A DNA stretch of 19,900 bases, taken from JAEUSI01 sp036782915. GTDB taxonomy: Bacteria; Bacteroidota; Ignavibacteria; Tepidaquicellales; Tepidaquicellaceae. Location: positions 1-19,900 of the forward strand of contig DAIPYE010000041.1 in NCBI GenBank assembly GCA_036782915.1, given 5' to 3'. The translations under genes were made by a program, and so were the position numbers. Below are positions 18,501 through 19,900 of the stretch, one piece after another; position 1 is the first letter of the stretch, and each line of letters starts with the position of its first letter. The notes under the pieces are model-generated. The model ran no database searches. It worked only from the letters and a program-made list of their open reading frames with translations, and was not told the origin of the DNA.

Positions 18501-19900
18501 AAGTGATGAGCTTGCAGAAACGGCTGCAGTTGTATTTAAACAGCTGATTCTTCTTGGCATTGATCCCAACCGTTTGTATATAGGAATAATAAATGATGAC
18601 AGCGGCGATCTTGAATGCTGGGTAACTGACGAAGACGGAAGCAAGGTCAATACACAGTTCACTGCAAACATATACAGAAACGGTACAATTAAAAAAATGT
18701 ATGAAGGATGGGCAGCACAGGAAAGATCTCTTATCATTGACATGCATGGAAAGGAATTGACAGATTATTTTCATTATCTCGGAGAAGAACTTAATGTTCC
18801 GTTTAAGCTAGGATTGACGCAGAAACGCAGAGTTCAATACATTGCATATTTTGCGAAAGGATTAATTGGTATGGCTTCACCTGATCTGCAGCCGGAAGAA
18901 ACAGTTATATTGCTTGAGCGTTTTGCAGCAGTATTTAATCTAACATTTACACGTTTTAATGATTTGAAATTAGCTGAGTATCAGGCTGAACAGGCTCATC
19001 AGGACTTAATAAAATTACAAACCGAAAAGAAGCGTGCTGAAGAAGCTCTTACGGAACTTCGCGCAACACAAACTCAACTTATTCAATCAGAAAAAATGGC
19101 ATCGCTCGGTGAACTGACAGCCGGTATTGCACACGAAATTCAGAACCCTCTAAACTTTGTCAATAATTTTTCTGAAGTGAATACTGAATTAATAGATGAA
19201 CTTAATGAAGAGCTAAGTAAAGGAAATTTTGAAGATGCAGTTGCAATTGCAAAAGACATAAAAGAGAATGAAGAGAAGATCAAGCATCACGGAAAGAGAG
19301 CCGAAGGCATTGTAAAAGGAATGCTTCAGCACAGCCGTGCAAGCAGCGGTGTTAAAGAGCTTACAAATATAAATGCACTGGCAGATGAATATTTAAGATT
19401 AGCTTATCACGGTTTGCGGGCGAAGGATAAAACATTTAATGCAAAAATGGAAACTGATTTTGATGAGAGCATTAGTAAGATCAATATTATACCTCAGGAT
19501 ATAGGAAGAGTGATTTTAAATTTAATTACGAATGCATTTTATGCAGTATCTGAAAAAAAGAAAGCTTCGACAGCTACGACAACTTCGACAGGCTCAGCTA
19601 CGGGTGCTTCGACAGGCTCAGCTACCGGTGCTTCGACAGGCTCAGCTACGGGTGCTTCGACAGGCTCAGCTACCGGTGCTTCGGCTGGCTCAGCTACCGG
19701 TGCTCAATCTTATGAGCCTACAGTTTCGGTATGTACGAAGAAGATTGGTGATATAATTGAAATCAAAATAAAAGATAACGGAAACGGAATACCGGAAAAA
19801 GTAATGGATAAGATCTTTCAGCGGTTTTTTACGACAAAGCCGACGGGACAGGGAACGGGGCTGGGGCTGAGTATGAGTTATGATAGAATCAAAGCGCATG
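9577..19900 (+). CDS. Giant multi-module sensor histidine kinase (3' end outside window)
   Basis: An unbroken frame of at least 3441 codons. The ATG at 9577 is the first start after an in-frame stop at 9553-9555; the next ATG (9625) would cut into the first helix. Domains in order: SnoaL-like domain (about 5-130); coiled coil (about 143-185); 16 GAF-like modules whose LERVR linker motifs start at residues 178, 361, 544, 727, 910, 1093, 1282, 1468, 1656, 1843, 2033, 2217, 2406, 2592, 2781 and 2963; a coiled coil (LTELRATQTQLIQSEK); DHp domain with phosphoacceptor His3186 (GIAHEIQNPLNF); HATPase with N-box Asn3319, G1 DNGNGIP (Asp3400) and G2 GTGLGLS (about 3426). A low-complexity insert occupies 3330-3376. 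No signal peptide or membrane helix is visible, so it is probably a soluble kinase of about 400 kDa. No partner regulator lies in the window. Kinases with this C-terminus and such modules occur in Bacteroidota, as I recall, but what the modules sense is unknown. Confidence 0.95.
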   Translation, partial: MNSEKERLLKETYNKFMLISVNKLPGELLDGITAEDIMAYGTTIDEKLLSIKDCRELVERQLEQSSGLKFKRLRIPVTVIISPEEDSAIFVEELKLNIISKEVTHKLFLRITTVLEYSGNTWKVVHFHTSKPDETKSETDTWHVNEWKRKNEELQKLVDEKTSDLIKKNRDLEIESSLERVRAIALGMRRSEDLLNICEILFNELKILGFDELRNTMINIHNDEEKTFLNYDYSDTLGKTITPLYYNINPVIAKQIKQIRKGRDAFSETSFKGDELKEWKRFRKRKGEPDDPRLKNTKALYYYFYSIGTGSIGISTFGPITKEKLLLLKRFRNVFEFAYRRYMDVATAEAQAMEAKIEASLERVRTVAMGMRKHDDLLDVSEILFKELINLGFIELRNAMINIHDHKNETYLNYDYSDTLGKTISLIYYDTDPTIEKQIKEIRKGKDSFSETTFKGKELAEWKRLRKIRGEKDDPRLNKISALYYYFYSLGNGSIGISTFGSISKEKLELLKRFRNVFDFAYRRYMDVANAEAQAMEAKIEASLERVRTHSMIMKRPKDLSGVCKSLFEELRNLGFKNLRSSQIVINNEDNQSFLNYDYSDYAGPSITKVLNNINPVVKSFVKQIRKNDEAFAEIFVSGKKFEEWKKLRIRLGEKPDPKLKNISALYYYFYSIGAGAIGISTFATVTKQELEILKRFRNVFDFAYAKYSDVTLAEEQAKEAKLEASLERVRAQAMGINQSKQLGSISEIIFTELKVLGFTDLRNAEIIINSDTKESVISYYYSDYGVTETIEIFYNTHPKVKKWAEEMRKADDAFTSVEFGEAEIEEWRKYREGIGYLPDPKLNKAKVVYYYSYSIGPGALSISSFKPISEDQLRILERFKNVFGLAYRRYADVALAEAQAKEAQIELSLERVRARSMAMHRSEELLDASIVLFNELKSLGIESIRTGVGIFKESKKAVEIWSSQLIEEKRNKILGVVPFKAHPFFELNYEAWKRKESYFFYEIAGEKVKKYYKAMSSVLSYPLKIKFNPRELFYTFFFPEGSLNVVSQNNLTEDECNLMIRFAKVFGMIYRRFLDLQKAEAQAREAQIELGLERVRARAMAMQKSDELAELVDTVFKELTKLDFGLNWCIINIIDEPSLTNMVWAANPETNKPPESYLMKFEDYAFHHSMMKGYKERKLKHVYVIEGKEKKEYDDYLFRKTEWRRVPKNAQAASRAMKRYVASFTFSNFGGLQTVGEEPLSSENMDILSRFGKVFDLTYTRFNDLQKAEAQAREAKIDTALEKVRSRTMAMQGSEELGDVATVLFKELNQLVENLWTCGFVLCEKDRTEDEWWLSTGDGFIPAFFLPNTGDRTHANIYAAWKKGESYHTEQLEAVALRKHYDWLMSIPVSKKIFDDMKAAGNSIPVWQKLHCAYFSYGYLVMITQVPCPEEEIFKRFAQVFDQTYTRFLDLQKAEAQAREAQIEVALERIRSKTMAMQNSDELPDAATLLFQQIKELGVNTGSCGYIIWDNTKKDATVWMSSPEGNIQEPFKISHTKSKIYKEIYTAKESGKDFFVKEVKGKDLKKHFDFLTTVPGIGEKIKQLRKARYKFPETMVYNIAFFKQGYLSFHTHEHSPEAHDIFKRFSNVFEQTYTRFLDLQKAEAQAREAQIEAALERVRSRTMGMQKRGELRDVIQVVFEQFVNLNINVEHAGFVMDYKASDDHHLWITDKLGSPSKLTIPYFDCAYYNRFKEAKEKGEDFFALNLSFDEKNKFYKKLLEIVPGIPDESKKFLFSCPGLGTSTVLLENVGLYIENFSGTPYSDEENNILMRFGKVFQQTYTRFLDLQKAEAQAKEAQIEAALERVRSQSMGMQTSNDLSQVTTAMFEQLRLLGGELYATGIVFCDKHENHVEQWHSVPGAGMLTPFIVPVDLDYIHQYRYDQWKKGSELFSVVIPEDFIAQHFDTMFSLPTVKTVFEDFAAKNVPMPETPTREIDYGASFRQGYILVSALQPFAHADILPRFAKVFEQAYIRFLDLQKAEAQAREAKIEAALEKVRGRAMAMHNSSDLTDAAGMLFTELNNLGIKPIRTGFVLLTKESRKAKLYPATSFDNKNTISFTGEFEFTGHPVYEKQYESWQKKENYFPVLEGEVLKSYYEILAKGLSVPFKNFPTNKKQFGTFLPFKEGFLFTWSDEQYYETEINILERFKKILDLTIRRYLELQKAETQTREAKIEAALERARTQSMIMQHSNELDNTLRVFHEQVLLLGIHSEFSFLWLPDEEKARHIFWAAWAEKNQTVFKSKAVNYPLDKNEPATAQCFTDWKSADPVHSYNIQSEGVKDYFAAWSELFTGIEQLKPEYFKEGLNYTEAFMKYGCFGVMAKNELTEDQKKILLRFSVEFERTYTRFLDLQKAEAQAREAQIEASLERVRSKTMAMHNSNDVGETVSVMFEELVKLGIETYRCGIGILEEKKEMEVWTAKQDGKGKVELIVGYLNMSMHPLLKGAFENWKNKKESYYYHLKGKDLINYFNAINKHENYPVKYNFDSLPVEIFHQDFYFNEGTLFVFTLNNLSSEDESTLKRFAGVFGQTYRRYLDLKKAEAQARESQIEASLERVRSKAMSMQKSDDLSFAVATIFEELDKLDLGMLRCGIGIIDNAKKSVEVWATAITDGKKTVQVTGDESMEAHPLLQGAFNAWLKQEDFSYILQGDDLLKYYKVQTESNFKLPDSHSIQHEAEGLKQYYFVATFQSGGLFAFRETPFPAEAITVIKRFADVINFTYTRFNDLKLAEAQAREALIEVALERVRSRTMAMQKSEELSETAFVLYRQFMELGETPDTITIGIINEDDKAIEFWSTMDISKTNSAHKFSYEETDVINRLYVAWKKHKKSLVIEMKDEILREYIDYRIKMTGITTENDYKENRRIVHAAFFSKGLITITTPNPLSKETILLLERFAGVFDLTYTRFLDLKQSEAQAKEAQIETALERVRSRTLAMQKSDELAETAAVVFKQLILLGIDPNRLYIGIINDDSGDLECWVTDEDGSKVNTQFTANIYRNGTIKKMYEGWAAQERSLIIDMHGKELTDYFHYLGEELNVPFKLGLTQKRRVQYIAYFAKGLIGMASPDLQPEETVILLERFAAVFNLTFTRFNDLKLAEYQAEQAHQDLIKLQTEKKRAEEALTELRATQTQLIQSEKMASLGELTAGIAHEIQNPLNFVNNFSEVNTELIDELNEELSKGNFEDAVAIAKDIKENEEKIKHHGKRAEGIVKGMLQHSRASSGVKELTNINALADEYLRLAYHGLRAKDKTFNAKMETDFDESISKINIIPQDIGRVILNLITNAFYAVSEKKKASTATTTSTGSATGASTGSATGASTGSATGASTGSATGASAGSATGAQSYEPTVSVCTKKIGDIIEIKIKDNGNGIPEKVMDKIFQRFFTTKPTGQGTGLGLSMSYDRIKAH
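9589..9966 (+). other. SnoaL-like (NTF2-fold) N-terminal domain of the giant kinase
   Basis: Residues about 5-130 follow the SnoaL_3/NTF2-like pattern: an N-terminal helix, an AYGTTIDEKLLSIKD segment corresponding to the 'YGTGxDE' region, a helix, then strands ending in LRITTVLEYSGNTWKVVHFH. NTF2-like domains are cone-shaped pockets for small molecules or dimer interfaces. The domain is followed by WHVNEWKRKNEELQKLVDEK, the start of a coiled coil leading into module 1. Ligand binding by this domain is an inference. Confidence 0.65.
10108..12303 (+). repeat. Modules 1-4 of the giant kinase (subtype A)
   Basis: Four modules, each exactly 183 codons (starts 10108, 10657, 11206, 11755). They share LNYDYSD-type strands (YYYSD in module 4), a PDDPRL/PDPKL turn, LYYYFYS-G-x-GxIGIS-F and LKRFRNVF-FAYRRYMDV. 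Modules 1 and 2 are the closest pair and look mostly identical in their second halves; module 4 is the most diverged. The strand-turn-helix end (GSIGISTFGPITKEKLLLL) resembles the close of a GAF domain. Equal lengths and high similarity point to recent tandem duplication. Confidence 0.9.
12304..12852 (+). repeat. Module 5 (subtype with IRTG-GIF core)
   Basis: 183 codons, like modules 1-4, but with a different core: SIRTGVGIFKESKKAVEIW, then NYEAWKRKESYFFYEIAGEK and an FFFPEGSLNV strand. It resembles module 11 (PIRTGFVLLTKESRKAKLY) and more distantly modules 13 and 14, rather than its neighbours. Confidence 0.85.
12853..14541 (+). repeat. Modules 6-8 (divergent GAF-like cores)
   Basis: Starts at 12853, 13420 and 13978; lengths 189, 186 and 188 codons. 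Each has LERVR (LEKVR or LERIR) followed by a M-A-M-Q motif and a VFKEL/LFKEL/LFQQI helix, an aromatic strand with W (WAANPE, WWLSTGD, WMSSPEG), and a charged helix ending in Y or F before the final GAF-like strands. The cores share little sequence, unlike the linkers (TYTRFxDLQKAEAQAREA). Confidence 0.85.
14542..15102 (+). repeat. Module 9 (VIQVVFEQFVNLNI subtype)
   Basis: 187 codons. Distinct words are RDVIQVVFEQFVNLNINVEH, FVMDYKASDDHHLW, AKEKGEDFF, IPGIPDE-like turns, FSCPGLGTSTVLLENVGLYI and FSGTPYSDEENN. I recall near-identical modules in other multi-module kinases of Bacteroidota, so this core appears much more conserved between proteins than its neighbours and may recognise a common signal. 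That is from memory, not a search. Confidence 0.8.
15103..15672 (+). repeat. Module 10 (GC-rich outlier)
   Basis: 190 codons, the longest module. The core reads LGGELYATGIVFCDKHENHV, EQWHSVPGAGMLTPF, YDQWKKGSELFSVV, and ends FRQGYILVSALQPFAHADIL. Bases 15181-15300 contain 62 G+C of 120 (counted by hand), against 44 of 120 in the matching stretch of module 9 (14641-14760). Codons such as CTG GGG and CCC GGG are unusual for this gene. This suggests the core was acquired separately from the rest. Confidence 0.85.
15673..16791 (+). repeat. Modules 11 and 12
   Basis: Starts at 15673 and 16225; lengths 184 and 189 codons. Module 11 is of the IRTG subtype like module 5, with SYYEILAKGL. Module 12 is the most divergent core: its linker reads LERARTQSMIMQ and its strands SEFSFLWLPDEEKARHIFW and YGCFGVMAKNE. 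The linker between them (LELQKAETQTREAKIEAALE) keeps the common length but has Glu for Asp and Thr for Ala. Confidence 0.85.
16792..17916 (+). repeat. Modules 13 and 14 (RCGIGI pair)
   Basis: Starts at 16792 and 17350; lengths 186 and 189 codons. Both have a RCGIGI strand, a W-T-A or W-A-T-A segment, HPLLKGAFENW / HPLLQGAFNAW and a LKGKDLINYF / LQGDDLLKYY helix. They are each other's closest relatives and look like an older local duplication. Confidence 0.88.
17917..19011 (+). repeat. Modules 15 and 16 (IGIIN pair)
   Basis: Starts at 17917 and 18463. The first period is 182 codons. Both share IGIINxDD, a EFWST / ECWVT strand, VAWKKHKKSLVIEM / EGWAAQERSLIIDM, a FxKGLI strand and ERFAxVFxLTxTRFxDLK. 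Module 16 is the last before the kinase; its following linker (LKLAEYQAEQAHQDLIKLQT) departs from the AEAQAREA pattern and leads into the coiled coil preceding the DHp domain. Confidence 0.88.
19564..19704 (+). repeat. 24-bp in-frame tandem repeat inside the HATPase domain
   Basis: Five 24-bp units (19582, 19606, 19630, 19654, 19678) encode (A/T)S(T/A)GSATG, preceded by a degenerate start (AAA GCT TCG ACA GCT ACG ACA). The seventh codon runs ACG, ACC, ACG, ACC, ACC, which fits a 48-bp duplication of a two-unit block. The insert lies between the N-box (NLITNAFYAVSEKK) and the YEPTVSVCTKK strand, a loop of variable length in related kinases. The core TTCGACAGGCTCAG resembles a dispersed intergenic palindrome I recall from many bacteria. 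All unit lengths are multiples of three, so the frame is kept. Confidence 0.93.

Noticed and set aside
9957..18774. Several minus-strand and out-of-frame ORFs of 60-140 codons with recurring words across this region.
   Set aside because: They lie opposite or in other frames of the giant coding frame, and their repeated words are only the conserved linkers read on another frame.
19532..19756. An ORF of 74 codons rich in RQAQLPVL repeats.
   Set aside because: It is the 24-bp repeat read in the wrong frame; the kinase frame continues on both sides with its ATPase motifs intact.
9577..19900. Possibility that the giant frame is a chain of separate kinase genes or a pseudogene.
   Set aside because: I translated each line: there is no stop or frameshift, only one DHp/HATPase is present and no module starts with a plausible independent start site.

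Overview
The window reads as an AT-rich chromosome segment from a Gram-negative bacterium of the Bacteroidota / Chlorobiota-Ignavibacteriota type. This is an inference. It rests on the Kdo (lipopolysaccharide) phosphatase, a two-component sensor with a Reg_prop beta-propeller periplasmic domain, a C-terminal kinase of the 'SEKMASLGELTAGIAHEIQNP' kind common in these phyla, and A/T-rich leaders without Shine-Dalgarno sites.

Layout. (1) 1-598: the 3' end of an endonuclease III gene (nth), with only its Fe-S cysteine tail visible, then a KdsC-type HAD phosphatase. (2) 718-1392: a short REP-associated (IS200-like) transposase relative whose catalytic histidines are gone, followed by eight copies of an 11-bp direct repeat and a small hairpin. 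(3) 1427-5160: a two-gene signalling operon with a 1-bp overlap: a 1032-aa membrane sensor kinase with 14 propeller repeats and a NarL/LuxR-type response regulator. (4) 8916-5182, minus strand: fdhD, a GNAT acetyltransferase and a YdeP/FdhF-like molybdopterin oxidoreductase, closely packed and ending in a hairpin terminator between the convergent operons. FdhD sulfurates the Mo cofactor of formate-dehydrogenase-like enzymes, so its pairing with the oxidoreductase makes functional sense. (5) 8917-9576: a noncoding spacer with remnants of dispersed repeats. (6) 9577 to the window end: one uninterrupted reading frame of at least 3441 codons with no stop inside the window.

The giant frame is the main discovery. 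I translated it line by line: the frame is unbroken from the ATG at 9577 to 19899. It encodes a SnoaL-like N-terminal domain, a coiled coil, 16 tandem GAF-like modules of 182-190 residues joined by a nearly invariant helical linker, and a histidine kinase (DHp plus HATPase) at the C-terminus. No membrane segment or signal peptide is visible, so the product should be a cytoplasmic protein of roughly 400 kDa. The cores of the modules differ strongly while the linkers are conserved in protein and DNA. Modules 1-4 form a recently amplified block and module 10 is a composition outlier. The ATPase domain carries an in-frame array of a 24-bp repeat that resembles a dispersed intergenic palindrome. 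The ligands and the partner response regulator cannot be deduced from this window.
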